From: Bradyrhizobium sp. U87765 SZCCT0048
GTDB lineage: Bacteria > Pseudomonadota > Alphaproteobacteria > Rhizobiales > Xanthobacteraceae
Direction of reading: 5' to 3'
Assembly: GCF_018131225.1 (NCBI RefSeq)
Contig: NZ_JAFCMM010000001.1
Location: forward strand, 1,488,001 to 1,552,000
Length of the DNA: 64,000 nucleotides
Position 1 is the stretch's first letter, and every line of letters starts with the position of its first letter. Below, piece by piece: positions 54,431-61,766 of the stretch. The notes beneath the pieces were generated by a model. That model ran no database searches. It was given only the letters and a program-made list of their open reading frames with translations, and was not told the origin of the DNA. A program made the translations under genes and the position numbers.

Positions 54431-55624
54431 TCAGTAGCGCGGCGTCGGGTTCGGATTCGCCGGCAGCGGATCCTTGGAGATCACGACGGGAGCGCCCGAC
54501 TGTAGCTTGAGCTGGCCGACGGCGACCACGCGGTCGCCGGCCTTCAAACCAGAGAGGATGACAGTGCGGCCATCGACCCGCGTGCCGCTGCGCACGAAGG
54601 TGCGCTCGGCCGTGAGACGCGCTTCGCCCTTGTCGTCCTTGGTCTCCTTCACGACGAAGACGGAGTCGCCGTACAGAGTATAGTCGACCGCGGTCTCCGG
54701 CACGGTGACGACAGCCGGATCAGGCGGCAGCAGAACCGTGGTGGACGCGAACATGCCCGGCTTCAGGCTGTGATCGGTGTTGTCGAGGGTCGCCTGGATC
54801 TTGACGTTGCGGGAGTCGGGGCTGATCTGCGGGTCGATGGTGGTGATCTTGCCCTCGAACACGCGGTTCGGATAGGCGTCGACCTTGACCCGAACTGTCT
54901 GGCCGACGGCGAGAATCGCGCGATCCTTTTCCGCCGCAGTGAAGTTCAGGTAGACCTTCGACAGGTCGGTGAGCGAGACGATCTGGTTGCCGGCACTGAG
55001 GAACTGGCCGACCTCGACGCGGCGCACGCCGAGGTCGCCGCTGAACGGCGCCTTGACGAGCTTCTGCGAGATGATCGCCTCGGTCTTGGCGATCGCGGCA
55101 TTGGCCTGATCGAAAGAGGCCTGGTTCTGGTCGACGGTCGCCTGCGGGCCGAACTGGCGGGCGGCCAGCGACTTGGAGCGGTCGAGCGCGAGTGCGGCGG
55201 CGGTCGCCTGCGCCTTGTAGCTCGCAAGGTCCGCCTGCTCGGGCTCGTCGAACAATTGCACCAGCGGATCGCCGGCCTTCACCGGGGCGCCCGCCTCGAA
55301 CATGATCTTGGTGATGCGGCCGGCGACGTCGGTGGTGACGTCGACCTGATGCACCGCCGCGAGATCGCCGATGCCGAACAGCAGGTGCGGAATCACTTCC
55401 GACTTCGCTTCGACCACCGAGACGTTCGCCGGCGGCGGCTTCATCGACGCGAAGAACTGCGCGATCATGTGGTTGCGGAAGGTGTTGAAGCCCCACAGGG
55501 CCCCCACCAGCAGCACCAGCAGCACGCCGACGATCGCGAACCAGCGCTTCATGCGCACCGGACGCACACGCGGCTTCTCTTCGATCGACTTGGCCGAAAT
55601 ATTAGCCTCGGTGGAGATCGTCAT
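54431..55624 (-). CDS. RND efflux system periplasmic adaptor subunit
   Basis: 397 residues from the ATG at 55624 (MTISTEANISAKS), with a GAGAG site 8 bases ahead; a GTG at 55633 would add three residues. A basic segment VRPVRMKRW precedes a single hydrophobic helix (WFAIVGVLLVLLVGALWGF, about residues 28-46) that anchors it in the inner membrane. The lipoyl half (DVAGRITKIMFEAGAPVKAGDPL), a coiled-coil hairpin (about 120-170) and barrel domains follow. It starts 1 base after the TetR stop, so the three genes are a single transcript. Confidence 0.92.
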   Translation of the reverse strand: MTISTEANISAKSIEEKPRVRPVRMKRWFAIVGVLLVLLVGALWGFNTFRNHMIAQFFASMKPPPANVSVVEAKSEVIPHLLFGIGDLAAVHQVDVTTDVAGRITKIMFEAGAPVKAGDPLVQLFDEPEQADLASYKAQATAAALALDRSKSLAARQFGPQATVDQNQASFDQANAAIAKTEAIISQKLVKAPFSGDLGVRRVEVGQFLSAGNQIVSLTDLSKVYLNFTAAEKDRAILAVGQTVRVKVDAYPNRVFEGKITTIDPQISPDSRNVKIQATLDNTDHSLKPGMFASTTVLLPPDPAVVTVPETAVDYTLYGDSVFVVKETKDDKGEARLTAERTFVRSGTRVDGRTVILSGLKAGDRVVAVGQLKLQSGAPVVISKDPLPANPNPTPRY

Positions 55625-55625
55625 G

Positions 55626-56330
55626 TCATGCACTCTCTGAAACCAATTGGTTCGTGGCTTGATCGACCGGCAGGGCGCGGTCGAGATAGGTCTGGATTGC
55701 GCGCTCTTTAAGGCCCAGGCCGCGCAGGATGAATTCGCAAAGCTGACGCCGCAGGCTATCGGGATCGCCGTACGTCAGGGAGGGGATGGTCGGCATCCGG
55801 GTCAGCGCCACCATGTGAATCATCTGGTGAGCGAACCAGAACAGGTTCATCGGCGGGGCGCCGATGGACACCGCATCGCCGGACTGCACTGCGCGATCGA
55901 GTGACGCCGTGAAGATCGGAGCGATGATGTCCGAGATCTTCTGATACAACAGCCGGGCGAACTCGCCATCCTCAAGATGGCTGGAAATCAACAGCTTCAT
56001 CCGCTGTGTGTCTTCTTCGTCCGGATGCTCCACCGCAGCAAGGAAGTGCCGGACCATTTCGCGCACCAGGAAAACGAGCGTCTCGCTCGACGGCGGCAAT
56101 GCCTGCAGACGTTGCAGCTCGGGGTCGGCCTCACAGGCTTCGTCGAGAATCTCGGCGTAGAGCGCCGACTTGCTCGAGAAGTGCTTGAACAACAACGCCT
56201 CGGAGATGCCCGCCGCCGCCGCCACACTCTTGGTGGTCGTGCCGGCAAAGCCATGGCGCGCGAAGCACGCCTTCGCGGCAGCCAGAATCGTTTCCCTGCG
56301 GGCTTCACTCGACAATCGGATCGGGGGCAT
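55626..56330 (-). CDS. TetR/AcrR family repressor of the RND operon
   Basis: 234 residues. The helix-turn-helix (RRETILAAAKACFARHGFAGTTTKSVAAAAGISEALLFKHFSSKSALY, about residues 11-58, hallmark TTKSVAAAAGIS) is at the N-terminus, with a helical ligand domain behind. It is the first gene of the operon and sits directly under a near-palindromic site at 56335-56352, so autorepression is likely. Inducer is probably a toxic hydrophobic compound exported by the pump. Confidence 0.92.
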   Translation of the reverse strand: MPPIRLSSEARRETILAAAKACFARHGFAGTTTKSVAAAAGISEALLFKHFSSKSALYAEILDEACEADPELQRLQALPPSSETLVFLVREMVRHFLAAVEHPDEEDTQRMKLLISSHLEDGEFARLLYQKISDIIAPIFTASLDRAVQSGDAVSIGAPPMNLFWFAHQMIHMVALTRMPTIPSLTYGDPDSLRRQLCEFILRGLGLKERAIQTYLDRALPVDQATNQLVSESA

Positions 56331-56334
56331 TTGT

Positions 56335-56352
56335 TGAGTAAGCGCTCACTTA
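56335..56352. promoter_or_regulatory. TetR operator-like near-palindrome
   Basis: TGAGTAAGCGCTCACTTA on the plus strand, centred on AGCGCT, with AGT/ACT arms. It lies 5 bases upstream of the TetR start codon. It matches the general AGTGAGCG-type sites of AcrR-like repressors. Confidence 0.7.
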
Positions 56353-56513
56353 GCGGGAAAGTCAAGCCTATTTCGCAGGTGCGAAGGCCGAAATGCCCGA
56401 AAAACGATCAGTTTTCAACCAGGCCCAGAGCGGCAGGAGTCCGGCAACCTGTAAGGATCCCCTCACAGAAATCGGCTTGAGTGACGCCGTCCTTCCCCGG
56501 ATCAGGATCGGCG

Positions 56514-56858
56514 ATGCCTCCCTCCCAGGGCGCCTTCATCTTTTTTGGCCTCTTCCTCGTGATCGGTTTCGGGATCGGTACGCTGCTCCAGACCGCGGTC
56601 GACGACCTGCTCGGCCGCAGCATCACGGTACCGGACCGCATCGCCGGCTCCGCCCTCGGCGTCGTCCGGGTCGGTCTCGTCGCCATCGCCGTCGTGGCGG
56701 TGTTCGTCCGCATCGTACCGGCAGACCGCCAGCCGAGCGTGCTCAGCGACTCGCAGTTGCGGCCGATGCTGTCCCGTGCGGCCCAGCGCGGCCTCGGCGC
56801 ACTGTCGCCGGACGTCGCCGCCACCATCGACCGCTTCAAGCATGAACGGAAGATCTGA
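56514..56858 (+). pseudogene. CvpA-like protein, apparently N-terminally truncated
   Basis: 114 residues from the ATG at 56514. The visible part (GAFIFFGLFLVIGFGIG, then VPDRIAGSALGVVRVGLVAIAVVAVFVRIVP) looks like the second half of a CvpA (colicin V production) membrane protein, which normally has four helices and about 160-190 residues. Only two helices are left. Upstream frames (56360-56513) show no hydrophobic segment that could be the missing half, so I read it as a remnant or an unusually short family member. An alternative start at 56481 adds only non-membrane residues. Confidence 0.55.
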
Positions 56859-56984
56859 CGCCCGCGCCGGAATGACCGCCTGACCGCCACACGCGCGCAT
56901 TTGCCGGGTCTGCCCTGCCCGATCGGACTTTGACGAACCGCGGCGGTGTGCGAGGTAAGGATCGCCTTGCAGGAGATTGTCATC

Positions 56985-58172
56985 ATGGTTGTGCGCGCTG
57001 GCCGCGAATTCCTTGCCATCCCCGGTCCGACGACGATGCCGGACGAAGTGCTGCGCGCCATGCACCGCCCGGCCGCCGACATTTATGGCGGCGAGCTCAT
57101 CGGCATCACCGACAGCCTGCTGGCCGACCTGAGCCGCCTGTTCCGCACGGCCGGCCGCACCTACATCTACATCGCCAACGGCCACGGCGCCTGGGAAGCC
57201 GCGCTCACCAACGTGCTGTCGCGCGGCGACAAGATCCTGGTGCTGGAGAGCGGCCGCTTTGCGATCGGTTGGGGCGATGCCGCCGAGAAGCTCGGTGTCG
57301 AGGTCGAGGTCCTCAAGGGGACATGGGACCGTGCTGTGCGCCCGCACGAGGTCGAGGAGCGGCTGCGCCGGGACAAGGACGGCCGCATCAAGGCCGTCCT
57401 TACCGTGCAGGTCGACACCGCCTCGGGCGTCGTCAACGACATCGCGGCGATCGGGCGCGCCATCAAAGCCGCAGGCCACGATGCGCTCTACATGGTCGAT
57501 GCCGTCGCCTCGCTCGGCTGCATTCCGTTCGAGATGGACGCCTGGCATGTCGACGTCGCCATGTCCGCCTCGCAGAAGGGCCTGATGACGCCGCCCGGCC
57601 TCGGCTTCGTCGCCGTCGGCGCACGCGCCCGCGCCGCCCATCGCACCGCGACCCTGCGCAGTCCCTATTGGGACTGGACGGCGCGCGAGGGCCAGGAGCA
57701 TTACCAGAAGTATGCCGGCACGCCTCCGGTGCACCTGCTCTATGCGCAGCGCCAGGCGCTGGACATGCTGCTCGCGGAAGGCGCCGAGAACACCTTCACG
57801 CGCCATCGCCTGCTGGCCCAGGCCGTGCGCAGCGCGGTCGAGGTGTGGGCCGAGGGCGGCGTGCTCGGCTTCAACATTCTCGATCCCTCCGAGCGAGCGG
57901 ACACCGTCACCACGATCCGCGTCAACGGTGAGGGCCTCGCCGAACGGCTCAAGGACTACTGCCGCGACAAGTGTGGCGTCGTGCTCGGCAACGGCATCGG
58001 CGCGCTGACCGGCCAGGCTTTCCGCATCGCCCATATGGGCCACATCAACGCGCCGATGATCCTCGGCACGCTCGGCGTCGTCGAGGTCGGCCTCAATGCG
58101 TTGCGCATCCCCCACGGCCGTGGCGGCGTACAGGCCGCAACCGCCTGGCTCGGCGACAACGTCCCGGCCTGA
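56985..58172 (+). CDS. Class V aminotransferase (alanine/serine-glyoxylate type)
   Basis: 395 residues from the ATG at 56985, with AGGAG 9 bases upstream. Lys198 in SASQKGLMTPPG is the PLP lysine and Asp172 (MVDAVASLG) holds the pyridine ring. The opening AIPGPTTMPDEVLRAM is typical of serine- or alanine-glyoxylate aminotransferases. It would transfer the amino group to glyoxylate, giving glycine, or to another small keto acid. It lies 125 bases ahead of an enoyl-CoA hydratase gene on the same strand, with its own ribosome site. No glycine riboswitch is seen ahead of it. Confidence 0.9.
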   Translation: MVVRAGREFLAIPGPTTMPDEVLRAMHRPAADIYGGELIGITDSLLADLSRLFRTAGRTYIYIANGHGAWEAALTNVLSRGDKILVLESGRFAIGWGDAAEKLGVEVEVLKGTWDRAVRPHEVEERLRRDKDGRIKAVLTVQVDTASGVVNDIAAIGRAIKAAGHDALYMVDAVASLGCIPFEMDAWHVDVAMSASQKGLMTPPGLGFVAVGARARAAHRTATLRSPYWDWTAREGQEHYQKYAGTPPVHLLYAQRQALDMLLAEGAENTFTRHRLLAQAVRSAVEVWAEGGVLGFNILDPSERADTVTTIRVNGEGLAERLKDYCRDKCGVVLGNGIGALTGQAFRIAHMGHINAPMILGTLGVVEVGLNALRIPHGRGGVQAATAWLGDNVPA

Positions 58173-58297
58173 TCGACGACGGCGACCATCGACCGACAAC
58201 ACAGCCATCCGGTTTTGTGCCGCGCGCGCGGTTGCGTCCGCGCGCCACGCTGCCACAATGGCCGCGACGACAAGAAGCCGCTCAAGGAGGAAATTCC

Positions 58298-59089
58298 GTG
58301 TCGGGAGAAACCAGCCATCAATACGTGACCGTGGCGCGCAAGGGCCGCATCACCATCGTGACCATGAACCGTCCCGAGGTGATGAACGCCCTGCACACCG
58401 ACGCACACAACGAGCTGCACGACGTCTTCAACGCCTTTGCCGCCGATCCCGAGCAATGGGTGGCGATCATCACCGGCGCCGGCGATCGCGCGTTCTCCGC
58501 CGGCAACGACCTGAAGTGGCAGGCCGCCGGCGGCAAGCGTGGCTGGAACACCAGCGGCTTTGCCGGCCTGACCTCGCGCTTCGACTGCGACAAGCCGATC
58601 ATCGCGGCGGTCAACGGCGTCGCCATGGGCGGCGGCTTCGAGACCGCGCTCGCCTGCGACCTGATCATTGCCGCCGAGAATGCCACCTTCGCCCTGCCCG
58701 AGCCGCGCGTCGGCCTTGCCGCGCTCGCCGGCGGCCTGCACCGGCTGCCGCGCCAGATCGGCCTCAAGCAGGCCATGGGCATGATCCTGACCGGCCGTCA
58801 TGTCGGAGCCCGCGAAGGCCTCGAACTCGGCTTCGTCAACGAGGTCGTGCCCAAGGGTGAAGCGCTGCAGGCCGCCGAACGCTGGGCCGAACTGATCTGC
58901 CAGAACAGTCCGATGTCGATCCGCGCGTCCAAGCAGACCATCACCCGCGGCATGAAGGTGTCGCTGGAGCAGGCCATCGCCGAGCAGATCGAGTATCCGG
59001 CGGTCAAGGCAATGGTCGCGTCGCAGGACTACATCGAAGGCCCGAAGGCGTTCGCCGAAAAGCGTCCGCCGCGCTGGCAGGGGAAGTGA
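58298..59089 (+). CDS. Enoyl-CoA hydratase (both catalytic glutamates present)
   Basis: 263 residues from a GTG at 58298 with a near-perfect AAGGAGG site. The oxyanion motif is SAGNDLKW (residues 67-74). Glu115 in GGGFETAL and Glu135 in LPEPRVG match the two catalytic glutamates of true enoyl-CoA hydratases, so hydration of a 2-enoyl-CoA is likely. This contrasts with the crotonases at 15995 and 59351, which lack this pair. It is on the same strand as the aminotransferase gene and may share its transcript. Substrate chain unknown. Confidence 0.9.
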   Translation: MSGETSHQYVTVARKGRITIVTMNRPEVMNALHTDAHNELHDVFNAFAADPEQWVAIITGAGDRAFSAGNDLKWQAAGGKRGWNTSGFAGLTSRFDCDKPIIAAVNGVAMGGGFETALACDLIIAAENATFALPEPRVGLAALAGGLHRLPRQIGLKQAMGMILTGRHVGAREGLELGFVNEVVPKGEALQAAERWAELICQNSPMSIRASKQTITRGMKVSLEQAIAEQIEYPAVKAMVASQDYIEGPKAFAEKRPPRWQGK

Positions 59090-59111
59090 GACAGCGCACT
59101 CCCACGTTCTC

Positions 59112-59256
59112 TGCGTCATCACCGGGCCGGCGCCAACGGGCCCGCGCGCAGCGCGGCCCGATGACAGGCTCCACGCCGCGCCCCGGCAATCCAGCTTCAG
59201 GATCCCTCGTGATGTTGTGAGCCAGTTGAAGCTGGATCAAGTTCGGCGATGACGCA
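59112..59256. repeat. Nested inverted-repeat intergenic element
   Basis: Outer arms TGCGTCATC (59112-59120) and GATGACGCA (59248-59256) enclose a second pair, CCAGCTTCA (59191-59199) and TGAAGCTGG (59227-59235), plus G/C-rich hairpin DNA near 59123-59165. It lies between convergent crotonase genes and looks like a composite dispersed palindromic repeat of the kind common in this bacterial group. Confidence 0.6.
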
Positions 59257-59350
59257 TTCGGAGCGGCCAACGTCTCACTGAACCGCAGACGGCTTCGCGC
59301 AGCTCCTGACCATGGGACGTGAGGAGCCACGCAAGACCACCGCCGCGAGA

Positions 59351-60142
59351 CTACCGCCCGGTGAACTTCGCCGGGCGCTTCTCCAGGAACGCAGTGACGC
59401 CTTCCTTGAAGTCCTCGGCGGCGCCGGCCTTCTGCTGGCACTGGCGCTCCAGATCGATCTGCTCTTCGAACGAGTTTTCCGGGCTTTCCCAGTACAGCCG
59501 GCGGATCAGTGACAGTGCCACGGTCGGACCGTTGGCGAGCTCGTGCGCAAGCTTGAGCGCCTCGCTCATCAGCACGCCATCGTCATGCACGCGATTGATC
59601 AGTCCCCAGGCCAGCGCCGTCTCCGCCGGCAGCCGCTCACCGAGCAGCGACAGCTCGATGGCGCGCGCCTTGCCGATCAGGCGGGGCAGCAGCCAGGTCG
59701 AGCCGCAATCGGGCACGAGACCGATGCGGCGGAACGCCTGGAGGAAATACGACGAGCGCGCGGCGAGAATGATGTCGCCCATCAGCGCGAAGCTCATGCC
59801 GGCACCGGCGGCCGGACCGTTCACCGCCGTCACCAGCGGACAATGCAACTCGCGCAGGCGACGCAGGAACGGATGGAACGCGGTCTCCAGCGTAACGCCG
59901 GCGTTGCGCCGCGAACCCGCCTGCATGTTGCGGCCCTGCAGGTTGGCGCCGGTGCAGAACGCGCGGCCTGCGCCGGTCAGCACGATGCAGCGTACATCGT
60001 TGCGCTTCTCGTCGATGACGTCGAGGGCTTCGCCGAGCCCCTGCAGCATGTGGACGGAGACGGCGTTCATCACCTCCTGATGATCGAGGCGAAGGATGGC
60101 CACGGCCCCGTCGATCTCCAGCGTTACGTGTTTGAATTGCAT
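59351..60142 (-). CDS. Enoyl-CoA hydratase/isomerase family protein (PaaG-like)
   Basis: 263 residues from the ATG at 60142, with GAGGA 7 bases upstream; two further in-frame ATGs upstream lack spacing. The oxyanion motif is FCTGANLQG (62-70). The hydratase glutamates are replaced, and Asp145 in GLVPDCGSTW matches the catalytic Asp of PaaG, the ring 1,2-epoxyphenylacetyl-CoA isomerase. I therefore read it as a PaaG-type isomerase; the rest of the paa pathway is not linked here. Confidence 0.88.
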   Translation of the reverse strand: MQFKHVTLEIDGAVAILRLDHQEVMNAVSVHMLQGLGEALDVIDEKRNDVRCIVLTGAGRAFCTGANLQGRNMQAGSRRNAGVTLETAFHPFLRRLRELHCPLVTAVNGPAAGAGMSFALMGDIILAARSSYFLQAFRRIGLVPDCGSTWLLPRLIGKARAIELSLLGERLPAETALAWGLINRVHDDGVLMSEALKLAHELANGPTVALSLIRRLYWESPENSFEEQIDLERQCQQKAGAAEDFKEGVTAFLEKRPAKFTGR

Positions 60143-60371
60143 GTGCATCCTCATAGGCAGCGCGACATCGTCGCGCGGTTTCCTCGCACGGATATTCGAG
60201 CCTCACCGAACGCTTGTCCATGGGCGCAGCAAATCATTGCTGCCATGATGCAGCCCCCCCGTGCCGCGACGCGGAATTCACCGGCGATGTACGTCTCAGA
60301 GCAGCGGCACTGGCTTTGTGTTCTGACGCGCTTTCTTCACGCGAACCGCTAACCGCTCTGCTCGAGACACT

Positions 60372-60830
60372 CTAGATCGGCAGCATGGTGCTGTACTTGA
60401 GCTGGCGCAGCGCGAAGTCCGACTGCGCGGATGCCACACGCGGATGCGCCAGCAGCTTGTGCATCAGGAAGTCTTCATATGCGGCGACGTCCTCGGCGCG
60501 GATCAGCAGCACGTAGTCGTGCGGGCCGGTGACCGAGAAGCACTCGAGCACATTGGGCTGGTCGGCGATGAAGCGCTCGAACGCCTCGCGCGACTCCGTC
60601 GAATGATCGCGCAGGTTGGCGTGCACGAACACGCAGACACCGAGACCAAGGCGCTCCGGATTGAGCAAGGTGACGCGAGAAGTGATCAGCCCCTGCGCCT
60701 CGAACTCCTGGATGCGGCGCCAGACCGTCGACTGCGACATCGCCAGGCGCTCGGCGAGATCCTTCAGCGACAATGTGGCATCGCGCTGGATTTCACGAAG
60801 CAGACGGCGATCCGGCTCGGACAAGTCCAT
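60372..60830 (-). CDS. Lrp/AsnC family transcriptional regulator
   Basis: 152 residues. The N-terminal helix-turn-helix (RLLREIQRDATLSLKDLAERLAMSQSTVWRRIQEFEAQGLI, about 8-50, hallmark MSQSTVWRRI) is followed by the RAM ligand domain (VCVFVHANL ... VTGPHDYVLLIRAEDVAAYEDF). These proteins form octamers that sense amino acids. It diverges from the SDR gene at 60972 across a 141-bp gap, so it may control that gene and the molybdopterin enzyme behind it. ATTTC/GAAAT flank a CGCG-rich core in that gap, but a clear Lrp box is not obvious. Confidence 0.9.
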   Translation of the reverse strand: MDLSEPDRRLLREIQRDATLSLKDLAERLAMSQSTVWRRIQEFEAQGLITSRVTLLNPERLGLGVCVFVHANLRDHSTESREAFERFIADQPNVLECFSVTGPHDYVLLIRAEDVAAYEDFLMHKLLAHPRVASAQSDFALRQLKYSTMLPI

Positions 60831-60971
60831 TGAATAAATCTAGTCCCAAATCGATTGATCGTGAATAGATAATTTCACCCTCGCGCGATACGCGAAATAC
60901 TTGGAGACAGCCACCGTGCCGGTCCCTAGACTTGCCGGACGTAAAGGGCGCGACGGCGGGAGGACAGCGGC

Positions 60972-61676
60972 ATGAGCGGCAGTGGATCCGTGGTGATGAT
61001 CACCGGCGCGGCAGGAAATCTCGGCCGCGCGGTCGCGGAGGCCTTCGCCGCGCAAGGCGCGCGCCTGATCCTGGTCGGAGGCCACCGGTCGAGCCTCGCG
61101 CACGCCTTTCCCGATGCCCCCGGCGACTGGCAGCTCGTCGACGTCGACCTGACCGACCGGGACGCCACACGGCAGCGCCTCGGCGAGACCATCGCCAACG
61201 CCGGCCGTCTCGATGCGCTGTGTGCGATTGCCGGCGGCTTCCACATGGGCGAGGCCGTCCACGAGATGTCCGCCGAAACCTGGAACCAGATGATGGAGGT
61301 CAACGTCCAGACCCTGCTGAACACCGTGCAGGCGGCGGTGCCGGCCATGCTCGCTCAGGGGCGCGGGCGCATCGTCACTGTCGGCGCGGCGTCGGCGCGT
61401 CAGGGTGTCGCCGCCATGGGCGCCTATACCGCCGCCAAGAGCACCGTGATGCGACTGACCGAGGCGATGGCCGCCGAACTCGGCCCAAAAGGGATCAACG
61501 TCAATGGCGTGCTGCCGAGCGTGATCGACACGCCTGAGAACCGCAAGGCGATGCCGAAGGCCGATCCATCGGGGTGGGTCAAGCCGGCGGACCTCGCCGC
61601 CGTGATCCGTTTCCTTGGCTCGGACGAGGCCGCCGCGGTCAACGGCGCCCTTATCCCGGTGACAGGCCGGGGCTGA
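60972..61676 (+). CDS. Short-chain dehydrogenase/reductase (SDR)
   Basis: 234 residues. The NAD(P)-binding motif ITGAAGNLG (TGxxxGxG type, residues 10-18), VNVQTLLNT and the active-site YTAAK (Tyr about 155, Lys about 159) identify a classical SDR. An Ala-Ser-Ala stretch precedes the Tyr at the usual spacing. It has a GGGAGGA site 9 bases ahead of the ATG. The next gene starts 90 bases later on the same strand, so it may be co-transcribed with the molybdopterin oxidoreductase. Substrate unknown. Confidence 0.9.
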   Translation: MSGSGSVVMITGAAGNLGRAVAEAFAAQGARLILVGGHRSSLAHAFPDAPGDWQLVDVDLTDRDATRQRLGETIANAGRLDALCAIAGGFHMGEAVHEMSAETWNQMMEVNVQTLLNTVQAAVPAMLAQGRGRIVTVGAASARQGVAAMGAYTAAKSTVMRLTEAMAAELGPKGINVNGVLPSVIDTPENRKAMPKADPSGWVKPADLAAVIRFLGSDEAAAVNGALIPVTGRG

Positions 61677-61766
61677 CCGCCGGAACAGCCGGGCCGCGCC
61701 GTGACCGATAGCCGCCCTGCAGAACTGAGCCTCAACAGCCCGCCTGACCCGTGCTATCCCTCCGTC

